Source: Nocardioides humilatus (GTDB taxonomy: Bacteria > Actinomycetota > Actinomycetes > Propionibacteriales > Nocardioidaceae). From it: a stretch of 64,000 nucleotides of DNA. The DNA lies in the NCBI RefSeq assembly GCF_008373755.1, contig NZ_VUJV01000001.1, positions 682,001-746,000 of the forward strand. Direction: 5' to 3'. Positions 25,243-34,246 of this stretch are shown piece after piece. A program made the translations under genes and the position numbers. The notes below the pieces were generated by a model. The model searched no databases. It saw only the letters and a program-made list of their open reading frames with translations, and had not been told where the DNA came from. Each line of letters starts with the position of its first letter. Positions within the stretch are counted from its first letter, which is position 1.

Positions 25243-26187
25243 ATGAGTGCGTCAGCCGATGAGACCAACGTCGTGGTGTCCGAAGAGTTATTCGCCCCGC
25301 TGCCCGGGGGCGTCGAGCTCTGCTACCAGACCTTCGGCGACCCCGACGGCGACCCGCTCCTCCTGGTGATGGGCCTCGGCGGTCCGATGACCTGGTGGGA
25401 CACCGAGCTGTGCACCCTCCTCGCCGAGCGCGGGTTCTTCGCGATCCGGTTCGACAACCGCGACACCGGGCGGTCCTCCCGCTTCCCGGGTCGGGTCAGG
25501 AAGGCCGACCTGGTCCGCGCCTTCGTCGGGCGGCCGACGGCGCCGCCGTACTCCCTGCGCGACCTGGCGGGCGACGCGTTCGGCCTGCTCGACCACCTGG
25601 GCATCAGCTCTGCTCACGTCGCCGGCGTGTCGATGGGCGGCATGATCGCCCAGACGATGGCGCTCGCCGAGCCGGAGCGGGTGCGGTCGCTGACGAGCAT
25701 CATGTCCACGACCGGGCAACGTACGGCGGGCTGGCAGAGCCCGGTGCTCCTCCCGACCCTGATCTCGGGGCGCGGGCCCAGCAGGGACGACTACCTCGAG
25801 GGCGCGCTGAGGGTCTGGGGCCTGATCGGCTCGCCCGGCTACCCGCCCGCCGAGGGGAAGCTGGCCAGCCGCGCCGGCGAGACGTTCGACCGCGGCGTGA
25901 GCAGGTCGGGCGTGATGCGGCAGATGATGGCCGTTATCACGCAGCCCAACCGGACGTCCGACCTCGCCCGGATCACGGCCCCGACCACGGTGATCCATGG
26001 GCTCCAGGACCGGATGGTCCACGTCTCCGGCGGCCGCGCGACCGCTGCCGCGATCCCGGGCGCCGAGCTCCTCCTCATCGACGGCATGGGACACGACCTG
26101 CCGGCCGCCCTCTTCGAGACGTTCGCCGGCGCGATCCGTCGGACGGCCGATCGCATTACCCCGAAGAGCGCCGAACAACCGGGCTAG
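25243..26187 (+). CDS. Alpha/beta hydrolase (haloalkane dehalogenase/esterase-like clan)
   Basis: Predicted soluble hydrolase, 314 residues. Oxyanion segment LLLVMGLGGPMTWWDTELCTLLAERGFFAIRFDNRDTGRSS, nucleophile elbow VAGVSMGGMIAQTMALAEPERV, acid in VIHGLQDRMV and catalytic His in IDGMGHDLP. This set is typical of the large esterase/aclacinomycin-methylesterase-like branch. Two starts are possible, ATG 25210 and ATG 25243; I chose the latter because CAAACT lies 7 nt upstream (25230-25235). It ends 52 nt before the sugar-binding lipoprotein gene, which has its own strong ribosome binding site. Confidence 0.85.
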   Translation: MSASADETNVVVSEELFAPLPGGVELCYQTFGDPDGDPLLLVMGLGGPMTWWDTELCTLLAERGFFAIRFDNRDTGRSSRFPGRVRKADLVRAFVGRPTAPPYSLRDLAGDAFGLLDHLGISSAHVAGVSMGGMIAQTMALAEPERVRSLTSIMSTTGQRTAGWQSPVLLPTLISGRGPSRDDYLEGALRVWGLIGSPGYPPAEGKLASRAGETFDRGVSRSGVMRQMMAVITQPNRTSDLARITAPTTVIHGLQDRMVHVSGGRATAAAIPGAELLLIDGMGHDLPAALFETFAGAIRRTADRITPKSAEQPG

Positions 26188-26239
26188 AAAAAATCTCCTT
26201 CCGGGGTGAATGTGGCAGGGCCACACCTCGGGAGGATCA

Positions 26240-27505
26240 ATGGCGAAACGCTCGGGAATTCTCGCGACCGCAGCCACGCTCGGTCTCGTCGCCACGCTGC
26301 TGTCGGCCTGTGGCTCCGACTCCGACGACGCTCTGGTCTGGTACATCAACCCCGACTCCGGCGGCCAGGCCGCGGTGGCGAAGGCGTGCAGCAAGGAGCT
26401 CGGCTTCGAGATCACCACCCAGGTGCTTCCGCAGGCCGCGGGCGAACAGCGCATCCAGCTGGCCCGGCGGCTCGCCGCCGAGGACCCCTCCATCGACCTG
26501 ATGAGCATCGACCCGCCCTACACGGCGGAGTTCGCCAACGCCGGCTACCTCGCGCCGCTCCCCGACGATCTCCAGCAGCGCCTGCGTGACCAGGCGTTCA
26601 CCGGCGCAGCCGCGGCCGCCACCTGGGACGACCAACTGGTCGTCGCACCGTTCTGGTCGAACACCCAGGTGCTCTGGTACCGCAAGTCGTTCGCGGAGAA
26701 GGCCGGCCTCGACCTGACCCAGCCCGTCACGTGGGACCAGATCATCCAGGCGGCGGCCGACAACGGCGGCAAGGTCGCCGTCCAGTCCAACAAGTACGAG
26801 GGCTACGCGGTCTGGATCAACGCGCTCATCGCCGGCGCGGGCGGCGCGATCGCGACCGACACCGAGAAGGGCGCCGACGCCACGATCGAGGTCGACTCCG
26901 CCGCCGGCGACGACGCTGCGGGCGTCATCTCCGAGCTGGCCAGCTCCTCCGCCGCGCCCGCCGACATGTCGGTCGCCCAGGAAGGCCAGGCAGGCGCGAC
27001 CTTCGGCGGGGACACGGGCGCGTTCATGGTCAACTGGACCTACATCTGGACCAACTACGACGCGACGCAACCCGACGTCAAGAAGGACCTCGGCTTCGCC
27101 CGCTACCCGCAGACCGTCGCGGGCGAGGAGTCCCGCCCGCCGTACGGCGGCATCGGCATCGGCGTCAGCGCCTACTCCGACCACGAGGACCAGGCCATGC
27201 ATGCGCTGGAGTGCCTGACCAGCCCGGAGAACCAGGGCATCAACGCCGAGATGACCGGCAACATGCCGTCGAGTCCGGCCGGCTACGACTACCCGGCGCT
27301 GAAGGACATCTATCCGCAGGAGCTGCTCGACCTGTTCCAGGAGAGCCTCGACGCGGCCGCGCCGCGCACCGTCTCGCCGTACTGGAGCGACATCTCCGGC
27401 GCGCTGCAGAGCCGCTTCCACCCGCCGTCATCGGTCGACGAGGACACCCCGGCGGATGCGCAGAAGTTCATAGAGGACGTGCTGCACCAAAGGAGCCTCC
27501 TGTGA
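26240..27505 (+). CDS. lpqY: LpqY-like sugar ABC transporter substrate-binding lipoprotein
   Basis: Binds a disaccharide outside the membrane and passes it to the SugAB channel. Lipobox LLSAC with C24. The mature sequence has features recalled from mycobacterial LpqY: EQRIQLARRLAAEDPSIDLMSID, TAEFANAGYLAPL, and SNTQVLWYR. LpqY imports trehalose, so trehalose or a close analogue is the likely substrate, but no trehalose enzyme is adjacent and other alpha-glucosides remain possible. ATG 26240 is fixed by GGAGG 4 nt upstream (26231-26235). 421 residues. Its stop overlaps the permease start (GTGA). Confidence 0.85.
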   Translation: MAKRSGILATAATLGLVATLLSACGSDSDDALVWYINPDSGGQAAVAKACSKELGFEITTQVLPQAAGEQRIQLARRLAAEDPSIDLMSIDPPYTAEFANAGYLAPLPDDLQQRLRDQAFTGAAAAATWDDQLVVAPFWSNTQVLWYRKSFAEKAGLDLTQPVTWDQIIQAAADNGGKVAVQSNKYEGYAVWINALIAGAGGAIATDTEKGADATIEVDSAAGDDAAGVISELASSSAAPADMSVAQEGQAGATFGGDTGAFMVNWTYIWTNYDATQPDVKKDLGFARYPQTVAGEESRPPYGGIGIGVSAYSDHEDQAMHALECLTSPENQGINAEMTGNMPSSPAGYDYPALKDIYPQELLDLFQESLDAAAPRTVSPYWSDISGALQSRFHPPSSVDEDTPADAQKFIEDVLHQRSLL

Positions 27506-28446
27506 CCGCGACCGCCACCACCCCCGCAGCCACCGCCGGCCGCGCGACCAAGAGCGACCGGTCGAACGCGGAGAACCGCCTGGGGATGCGCCTGGTCGCC
27601 CCGGCGGTCGTCGTCATGTTGATCGTCACCGCGTGGCCGATGATCCAGGCGCTCTACCTCTCGCTCTTCAAGTACCGCCTCACGACCCCCGACGAGAAGG
27701 AGTTCGTCGGGATCGGCAACTACACCTCGATCCTGACCGACGGCCTCTTCTGGAAGGACACCGTCAACACGGTGATCATCATGGTGGTCACCGTGGCGAT
27801 CGAGCTCGTGATCGGCTTCGTCTTCGCGATGGTGATGCACCGGGTGATCTTCGCCCGTGGGGTGATCCGGACCTCGATCCTCATCCCCTACGGGATCATC
27901 ACCGTGGTCTCCGCGTTTGCGTGGCAGTTCACGTTCAGCCTGAGCAACGGGTGGGTCAACAGCTGGTTCGACTGGTTGCCCGGCATCGCCGCCGACACCA
28001 ACTGGTTCGGCGATCACTGGCCGGCGATGTTCGCGATCATGGTGTCGGAGATCTGGAAGACCACGCCGTTCATGTCGCTGCTGCTGCTCGCGGGTCTGTC
28101 GCAGGTCAGCGAGGACATGATCGAGGCCGCGAAGGTCGACGGCGCGACCTGGTGGCAGCGACTGTGGAAGGTGGTCCTGCCCAACATGCGGGCCGCGATC
28201 ATGGTCGCCGTCCTGTTCCGCGCCCTCGACGCCTTCCGGATCTTCGACAACATCTTCGTGATGACGCGAGGCGCCCAGGACACCGAGTCGTCGTCGTTCC
28301 TGACCTACCGCCAGGTCATCGAGCAGTTCCAGCTCGGTCTCGGGTCAGCGCTGTCGGTGCTGCTCTTCTTGACGGTGCTGCTGCTCGCGTTCCTCATCGT
28401 GCGGTTGTTCCGGGTCGATCTGGCCCAGGCCAGAGGGGAGAGCTGA
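27502..28446 (+). CDS. sugA: Sugar ABC transporter permease (SugA/MalF-type)
   Basis: One half of the membrane channel of the LpqY-type importer. 314 residues; a soluble N-terminal stretch of about 25 residues precedes six hydrophobic segments (first: LVAPAVVVMLIVTAWPMIQALYLSLF). The EAA loop for ATPase docking is MIEAAKVDGATWWQRLWKVVLPNMRAAI. GTG 27502 overlaps the lpqY stop; AGGAG (27491-27495) lies 6 nt upstream. Its stop codon shares one base with the next start (TGATG). The pairing with the following permease is usual for carbohydrate uptake family 1 systems. Confidence 0.9.
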   Translation: MTATATTPAATAGRATKSDRSNAENRLGMRLVAPAVVVMLIVTAWPMIQALYLSLFKYRLTTPDEKEFVGIGNYTSILTDGLFWKDTVNTVIIMVVTVAIELVIGFVFAMVMHRVIFARGVIRTSILIPYGIITVVSAFAWQFTFSLSNGWVNSWFDWLPGIAADTNWFGDHWPAMFAIMVSEIWKTTPFMSLLLLAGLSQVSEDMIEAAKVDGATWWQRLWKVVLPNMRAAIMVAVLFRALDAFRIFDNIFVMTRGAQDTESSSFLTYRQVIEQFQLGLGSALSVLLFLTVLLLAFLIVRLFRVDLAQARGES

Positions 28447-29330
28447 TGAGCACAAAGGCCCGCGCCGGCACCGTGGCCGGCACCTCGGTCGGGTTCGTGG
28501 TGATCATGATCTGGTGCCTGTTGCCGGTGGCCTGGATCATCTCGCTGTCGTTCAAGTCCACCGCCGAGACCGGCGCCGGCAGCCCACAGTTCCTGCCCAA
28601 GGACGGCACGCTCGACAACTACAAGACCCTGCTCGGGGTCGGCAAGCTCAGCGACGGCAGCGAGCCCGACCCGGCGGTCTCCCACGACTTCCTGCACGCC
28701 CTGATCAACTCGTTCGGCGTGGCGCTGATCGCGACCTTGCTGTCGGTCGTCTTCGCGACCTTGGCCGCCTACGCCATCGCCCGGCTCGAGTTCAAGGGCA
28801 AGCGACTGGTGCTCTCGCTCGCGCTCGCGATCGCGATGTTCCCCGTCGTTTCGCTCGTCGGGCCGCTCTTCGACATGTGGCGCACGTTCCACCTGTTCAA
28901 CACCTGGCCGGGCCTGATCATCCCCTACATGACCTTCACGCTGCCGCTGGCGATCTGGACGCTGTCGGCCTTCTTCCGCGAGATCCCGTGGGAGATGGAG
29001 CAGGCGGCGCAGGTCGACGGCGCGACCTCGTGGCAGGCCTTCCGCAAGGTCATCGTGCCGCTCGCTGCGCCGGGCGTCTTCACCGCAGCGATCCTGACGT
29101 TCTTCTTCGCGTGGAACGAGTTCGTGCTCGCGATCTCGCTCACCTCGACGACCGATTCCCGGACCGTGCCGGCCCAGATGTCGTTCTTCGTCGGGGCCGA
29201 TCCGTTCAACCCGCCCTACGGGCAGCTGGCGACGGCCTCGGTCGTCGTCACCGTCCCGATCATCGTCATCGTGCTGCTGTTCCAGCGCAAGATCGTCGCC
29301 GGCCTCACCTCCGGCGCAGTGAAGGGATAG
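28446..29330 (+). CDS. sugB: Sugar ABC transporter permease (SugB/MalG-type)
   Basis: Second channel subunit, 294 residues and about six transmembrane helices (first: GTSVGFVVIMIWCLLPVAWIISLSF). EAA loop: MEQAAQVDGATSWQAFRKVIVPLAAPGVFTA. The C-terminal FFAWNEFVLAISLTS and the stretch PPYGQLATASVVVTVPIIVIVLLFQRKIVAGLTSGAVKG, ending in the GAVKG tail typical of MalG-type permeases, confirm the assignment. ATG 28446 overlaps the previous stop codon by one base. Seven nucleotides separate it from the ATPase gene. Confidence 0.9.
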   Translation: MSTKARAGTVAGTSVGFVVIMIWCLLPVAWIISLSFKSTAETGAGSPQFLPKDGTLDNYKTLLGVGKLSDGSEPDPAVSHDFLHALINSFGVALIATLLSVVFATLAAYAIARLEFKGKRLVLSLALAIAMFPVVSLVGPLFDMWRTFHLFNTWPGLIIPYMTFTLPLAIWTLSAFFREIPWEMEQAAQVDGATSWQAFRKVIVPLAAPGVFTAAILTFFFAWNEFVLAISLTSTTDSRTVPAQMSFFVGADPFNPPYGQLATASVVVTVPIIVIVLLFQRKIVAGLTSGAVKG

Positions 29331-29337
29331 GACCGTC

Positions 29338-30531
<1,194 letters not shown>

Positions 30532-30544
30532 AGCAAGCAGCCGG

Positions 30545-31027
30545 TCACCGGCCGAACAGGTCGGTGACCTCGCTCCCCAACCCGAGCCGGGTGAAGTGTT
30601 CCTCGGGGACGTCGACACAGAGGGCGCGACCGGTGACGACGCGACCGGCGGCGCCCGCCAGCTCGACGACGACCGTTCGCTTGCGGCCCACCGTGCTCTC
30701 GATCCACGCCGAGCAGGTCAACCGCTCCCCCGTCATCACCGGAGCGTGATAGGTGGTGGTGAGGCTCGCCGTCACGAAGCGCACACCCAACCGGGTGAGG
30801 ACCGAGCCGGCGATCTCGTCGACGACCGCCGCGATCGCGCCACCGTGAGCAATGCCCGGCACGCCTTGGTGCCGAGCGTCGAGCACCACATCACCGACGA
30901 TGCCCTCCTCGCCAGGACACCGGAGGTCCAGTTCCACCTGGGCCGGGCTGCACGGGCCGCAGACGAAGCAGCGGTCGTGGTGGGGTGTGAGTGCGCCCGC
31001 GATCGTGGTCTCAGGCGACGTGCTCAC
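30545..31027 (-). CDS. PaaI-type hot-dog thioesterase with N-terminal Cys motif
   Basis: Hydrolyses acyl-CoA thioesters; substrate unknown. HDRCFVCGPCSPAQVEL near the N-terminus is the cysteine motif seen in many actinobacterial PaaI/YbgC-like proteins. The hot-dog core carries GIAHGGAIAAVVDEIAGSVL (the HGG helix motif) and FVTASLTTTYHAPVMTGERL. 160 residues. Start GTG 31027 is set by AAGGAG 5 nt upstream and lies 17 nt inside the 3' end of the oxygenase gene, so both are one transcription unit. Co-expression suggests a joint role on a hydrophobic acyl substrate (inference). Confidence 0.85.
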   Translation of the reverse strand: MSTSPETTIAGALTPHHDRCFVCGPCSPAQVELDLRCPGEEGIVGDVVLDARHQGVPGIAHGGAIAAVVDEIAGSVLTRLGVRFVTASLTTTYHAPVMTGERLTCSAWIESTVGRKRTVVVELAGAAGRVVTGRALCVDVPEEHFTRLGLGSEVTDLFGR

Positions 31028-31889
31028 GCGTCTCCTTCGCCAGGTTCGGTGCGATGCCGAGCGCCGCGCCGTGCGCGGCGTAGGTGCGAAACGAGTCCCA
31101 ACGGTGGCGGATGATCCGCCCGGTGGGCTTGCGCAGCACGCGCGGCAGTGCGCGGTCGATGAGCCGGACCACGGTGCCGAACGCGCGCAGCGCCCGCTCG
31201 TCGCGAGCGGTCCAGCGCAGTCCCAGAGTGGTGCGCAGAGTCGGCGGGATGGTGCCCACGGTGACCAGCAGGGCCACGCGGCCGACGACCCCGTGTCCGA
31301 TCGGGCGCCACAAGATGGCCGGGACTCGCGGCGGCGCTGGCGGACGGCGGATCGTGCCCAGGACCTCGTGGGCCGTCGGGTGGTCCTCGAGGCGCTCCTC
31401 GACAACGGCGTCGAGCCACTCCCGGTAGGCGAGGTAGTCCTTCGGCACGCGCGACTCCGGAATGCCGAAGGCAAGTCCGGCTGCTCGCCAGGCGGCGTAG
31501 ACGTCCTCAGCTTCGTCGGCGGTGAGCCGCTTCCCGAAGATCTCGGCCGCCTTCTCCGTGGCGTAGCAGGCCGTGGCGGGCACCAGGAATGCCCCTTCGG
31601 GGTCCCAGGCGTGGAAGGACCGGCCTTGGTGGTCGGTGCCGCCGATCTGCTTGTGCATCGCGCGCAGGTCCGCGCTGAACCCCGCTGCCTCCTCGCCCAT
31701 CACGACCATCGCCAGCACCGGCCACACCGAGCGGTCGAAGCGGCCGTAAGGATCGGTCGCATAGGTCGAGTACGCCTCCACCCCTCCGCCGATGACCGGG
31801 TGGGAGACCTGCATCAACAGACCGGTGCCGACCAGCATGAGGAACCGCCAGTCCTCAGCCCAGTCGACCGCCACCGAGGTGCGTTCCAT
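31011..31889 (-). CDS. MpaB/DUF2236-family oxygenase (latex-oxygenase-like)
   Basis: Member of the family that includes fungal MpaB oxygenase and rubber oxygenase Lcp, using a b-type haem to cleave carbon chains. The 292 residues open with DWRFLMLVGTGLLMQVSHPVIGGGVEAYSTYATDPYGRFDRS, the family's conserved N-terminal block with the candidate haem-ligand His in QVSHP, and contain WDPEGAFLVPATACYATEKAAEIFG. No signal peptide, so intracellular. The gene is divergent from a TetR regulator across a region with two tandem palindromes, and overlaps the downstream thioesterase. Actual substrate unknown; proteins of this family are widespread in actinobacteria. Confidence 0.83.
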   Translation of the reverse strand: MERTSVAVDWAEDWRFLMLVGTGLLMQVSHPVIGGGVEAYSTYATDPYGRFDRSVWPVLAMVVMGEEAAGFSADLRAMHKQIGGTDHQGRSFHAWDPEGAFLVPATACYATEKAAEIFGKRLTADEAEDVYAAWRAAGLAFGIPESRVPKDYLAYREWLDAVVEERLEDHPTAHEVLGTIRRPPAPPRVPAILWRPIGHGVVGRVALLVTVGTIPPTLRTTLGLRWTARDERALRAFGTVVRLIDRALPRVLRKPTGRIIRHRWDSFRTYAAHGAALGIAPNLAKETREHVA

Positions 31890-31899
31890 GAAGATCTCC

Positions 31900-31961
31900 C
31901 ATCTGATTACACCTGTTACCTGATGCCAGGCTACGCATCTGATAACGGGCGTGACAAGATG
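31900..31961. promoter_or_regulatory. Two tandem TetR-type operators between the oxygenase and TetR genes
   Basis: Two 26-bp imperfect palindromes of identical geometry (11-bp arm, 4-bp spacer, 11-bp arm). Site 1 (31900-31925): CATCTGATTAC / GTTACCTGATG. Site 2 (31936-31961): CATCTGATAAC / GTGACAAGATG. Each pairs at 8 of 11 positions, and the left arms differ at one base. The sites are 36 bp apart. Site 2 covers the presumed TetR -10 box (CAAGAT, 31955-31960); site 1 is 11 bp from the oxygenase start. Binding would silence both directions. Confidence 0.8.
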
Positions 31962-31966
31962 GTCGG

Positions 31967-32608
31967 GTGGTGAGCACCGACACAGCGCGGGACTACGCCG
32001 GCCAGGACGCGGCCGCGCGCGCCAGCAGTCGCCGTACCCGCCTGCTCGCTGCCGGCCTCGAGGTGCTGGGCACTGACGGGGCCACCGCGCTGACAGTCCG
32101 GCGCGCCCTGGCCGAGACCGGGTTGGCGCCGCGCTACTTCTACGAGAGCTTCGCGTCGACCGACGCGCTGCAGGTCGCTGTGTTCGAGCAGGTCCTCGCC
32201 GAGGTGGAGGACGGCGCCCGCCGTGCGCTCGAATCGGCCCCGAGGCGCGCCCGCGCCAGGATCCGCGCGGTCTTGCTCGCCTTGTGCGAGGTCCTCCTCG
32301 ACGATCCCCGCAAGGGGCGGATCGTCCTGGTCGAGGCCGTCGCCTCCCCCGCCCTCGGCCCCCTACGGCTCGACGCCGCCGAACGGTTCGCGGGCGTGCT
32401 GGCCGAGTTCGCGACCGGCGCCTGGCGCGGGCACGCCCCCGACGCCGGCGCCGTCGTGGTCACCTCCCAGTTCGCGGTTGGCGGGATGGCCGAGACCCTC
32501 GCCCGAGTCCTGGCCGGACGTCTGGACCTCGACCGGGACGTCCTCGTCGACCACCTCACCGAGCTGCTCCTCGGCACTGGCGTGGCCTTCAAGGCGATCA
32601 CCAGCTGA
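31967..32608 (+). CDS. TetR-family transcriptional regulator
   Basis: 213 residues. The N-terminal helix-turn-helix is RRTRLLAAGLEVLGTDGATALTVRRALAETGLAPRYFYESFASTDALQVAVF, a standard TetR domain. The C-terminal ligand domain (about 80-213) is Ala/Leu/Arg-rich with no recognisable ligand signature. GTG 31967 has CAAGAT 6 nt upstream and no Shine-Dalgarno; GTG 31970 is the alternative. It is divergent from the MpaB-type oxygenase and thioesterase, and the two palindromes between them are probable binding sites, so it most likely represses itself and that operon until an unknown hydrophobic inducer binds. Confidence 0.9.
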   Translation: MVSTDTARDYAGQDAAARASSRRTRLLAAGLEVLGTDGATALTVRRALAETGLAPRYFYESFASTDALQVAVFEQVLAEVEDGARRALESAPRRARARIRAVLLALCEVLLDDPRKGRIVLVEAVASPALGPLRLDAAERFAGVLAEFATGAWRGHAPDAGAVVVTSQFAVGGMAETLARVLAGRLDLDRDVLVDHLTELLLGTGVAFKAITS

Positions 32609-32615
32609 TCAGGGC

Positions 32616-33437
32616 TCAATTTCGAGCGAGGCGCGCGACGAGGCGGGCTTCCTCATCAGCGGCCAGCCCCACCGCCAACGCACTGAGCCATCCGGCGAGC
32701 TCGCCATCGGCGAGATCGCGGTGCTCGGTGGGCTCACCGGGTCGCCGTACGGTCAGGGTCGTTCCGGTGACGGTGACGTGCCGACCCTCTTCGTGCTGGG
32801 TGATCATCAGCCCACTGCGGAAGTGCGAGGTCGGGAAGGTGCTCGTGTAGTGGTGACCCATCACCACGTCGACCGGCAGCACGGGGAGCTCGTCGACGGT
32901 GTGGGTGACCTCCCATCCCTCCTCGCGCAGCCGCAGCAGCTGCCAACCGCGCACGCCGTCACCGCGGACGCGGTAGGGCCAGCCGCGCTGGTCGCTCTCC
33001 GCGCCGTCGAGGAGTGGCACCGGATGGAGCAGGCTCATGCCGAAGCCGGGGTCGCACAGCAGCCGCTCTCCGTCGAGCACCACCTCGACGGTCATGTGGG
33101 TGCGGCCCTGCACCGGCCCGGTCGTCGGATCGCCGACCCGGCCGAGGTGACGCCGCACGTCGTAGCCGAGGCGCTCGAGCGCCGCAGCGAAGACCGACGC
33201 GTGCTCGAAGCAGTAGCCGCCTCTCCCCCGACCGACGAACTTCTCGTTGAGCGCCTCCATGCTCACGCCCCGGTGCTGGTCGAGCAGCACGTCGATGTTG
33301 TCGAAGGTGAAGGTGCGGACGTGCGCCTCGTGGAGCGCGTCGAGCGCCGCCCGGCTCGGGGGCTCGGCCGCGAGCCCGAGCCGTCCGAGGTAGCCGTCGA
33401 GGTCGAGAAGGTCGATCTGCCAGGGGTCTGCACTCAC
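32616..33437 (-). CDS. nat: Arylamine N-acetyltransferase
   Basis: Transfers an acetyl (or propionyl) group from CoA to arylamines or hydrazines. Catalytic triad visible: C76 in GRGGYCFEHA, H114 in GRTHMTVEV and D129 in LLCDPGFG. The N-terminal helical bundle includes LHEAHVRTFTFDNIDVLLD. 273 residues, normal for NAT. GTG 33437 has TACGAT 6 nt upstream (33444-33449, minus strand). It is divergent from a VOC gene with only 23 bp between the start codons, and its -10 box overlaps that of the VOC gene. It is convergent with TetR 7 nt away. Confidence 0.95.
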   Translation of the reverse strand: MSADPWQIDLLDLDGYLGRLGLAAEPPSRAALDALHEAHVRTFTFDNIDVLLDQHRGVSMEALNEKFVGRGRGGYCFEHASVFAAALERLGYDVRRHLGRVGDPTTGPVQGRTHMTVEVVLDGERLLCDPGFGMSLLHPVPLLDGAESDQRGWPYRVRGDGVRGWQLLRLREEGWEVTHTVDELPVLPVDVVMGHHYTSTFPTSHFRSGLMITQHEEGRHVTVTGTTLTVRRPGEPTEHRDLADGELAGWLSALAVGLAADEEARLVARLARN

Positions 33438-33443
33438 CCGCCG

Positions 33444-33453
33444 ATCGTAAGGT
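33444..33453. promoter_or_regulatory. Overlapping divergent -10 boxes of nat and the VOC gene
   Basis: Minus strand TACGAT (33444-33449) lies 6 nt before GTG 33437. Plus strand TAAGGT (33448-33453) lies 7 nt before ATG 33461. The two share 2 bp. Each predicted -35 region falls inside the other gene's first codons, so the promoters cannot be occupied together. Confidence 0.65.
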
Positions 33454-33460
33454 CGGTGCC

Positions 33461-33853
33461 ATGACCGTCCGCCAACTCCGCCTCGTCGTGCACGCCTCCG
33501 ACTACGAGGGGGCCCTCACCTTTTTCCGCGACGCCCTCGGCATGCCCCAGGCCGAGGCCTACTCGGGACCGGGCGGCGCCGAGGTCGCGATCCTCGACGC
33601 CGGCCGAGCGACCCTCGAGATCTGCAACGACGCTCAGGTCGACTACATCGACGAGGTCGAGGTGGGGCGCCGGGTCGCACCGCACTTCCGGGTCGCCCTC
33701 GAGGTTGACGACTGTGCGGACGCGAGCGCCGCCGCCGAGGCGGGAGGCGCGATGCCGGTCGCGCCGCCGACCCTGACGCCGTGGGTCTCGCTCAACGCCC
33801 GCTTCGACGCGCCGGGCGAGGTGCACCTCACCCTGTTCGAGGAGCGCGCCTGA
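33461..33853 (+). CDS. VOC-family (glyoxalase/bleomycin-resistance-like) protein
   Basis: Single VOC module of 130 residues: QLRLVVHASDYEGALTFFRDALGMPQAEAY, then ATLEICNDAQVDYIDE and the second half HFRVALEVDDCADASAAAEAGGA with VSLNARFDAPGEVHLTLFEE. The usual metal ligands of glyoxalase I (His/Glu at strand starts) are only partly present: His in VVHASDY and the Glu pair near EICN. Enzymatic role unknown; it may bind a small aromatic compound. ATG 33461 has TAAGGT 7 nt upstream. Its last 26 nt overlap the convergent DUF1905 gene. Confidence 0.85.
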   Translation: MTVRQLRLVVHASDYEGALTFFRDALGMPQAEAYSGPGGAEVAILDAGRATLEICNDAQVDYIDEVEVGRRVAPHFRVALEVDDCADASAAAEAGGAMPVAPPTLTPWVSLNARFDAPGEVHLTLFEERA

Positions 33854-34127
33854 GGTCCATCCCGACCTCGAGCGTCATGCCGAGCTCGATGCCCTCGGCT
33901 CGTCGTACGACGTCCTTGAGCGGCAGCAGGTAGCGGCCGTCCTTCGGGAACAGCGCGGTCGTGAACTCGGTGTCGCCGATGACGGCGGTGACCGGGACCT
34001 GGCCCCAGTACTCCAGGCCCTTCGCCGCGTCCTTGACGTCGTCACTGTCCTCGACCGGGATGTCGGCGTAGTAGAACGGCGCCGGCCCGCGCCACTCGAT
34101 GACCGCTGCCGAGAACTCGAACTCCAC
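33828..34127 (-). CDS. DUF1905 domain protein
   Basis: Small soluble protein of 99 residues: VEFEFSAAVIEWRGPAPFYYADIPVEDSDDVKD at the start and LFPKDGRYLLPLKDVVRRAEGIELGMTLEVGMDL at the end match DUF1905, a beta-barrel-like domain of unknown function in many soil bacteria. The open frame extends to 34202, but GTG 34127 is favoured: homologues begin at (V/I)EFEF and TACGCT (34134-34139) lies 6 nt upstream. It shares its upstream region with the SRPBCC operon and the palindromes there, and its 3' end overlaps the VOC gene by 26 nt. Confidence 0.82.
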   Translation of the reverse strand: MEFEFSAAVIEWRGPAPFYYADIPVEDSDDVKDAAKGLEYWGQVPVTAVIGDTEFTTALFPKDGRYLLPLKDVVRRAEGIELGMTLEVGMDLRRAPRTG

Positions 34128-34168
34128 GAGGAGAGCGTAGGTCGCCACGGAGCGCCAGTGAATTGACG

Positions 34169-34230
34169 TGCAACCTTTGGTTGCATATTCGGCGGATCGC
34201 ACGTAAGGTCACATGCAACCAAAGGTTGCA
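34169..34230. promoter_or_regulatory. Two 17-bp palindromic operators upstream of the SRPBCC operon
   Basis: TGCAACCTTTGGTTGCA (34169-34185) and TGCAACCAAAGGTTGCA (34214-34230) are both perfect palindromes with 7-bp arms, differing only in the 3-bp centre. Centres are 45 bp apart. The second ends 16 bp before the SRPBCC start codon. Likely bound by the ArsR-type regulator encoded third in the operon (inference). They also face the DUF1905 promoter (-10 at 34134-34139). Confidence 0.9.
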
Positions 34231-34246
34231 CATGAGAGGAAGACAA

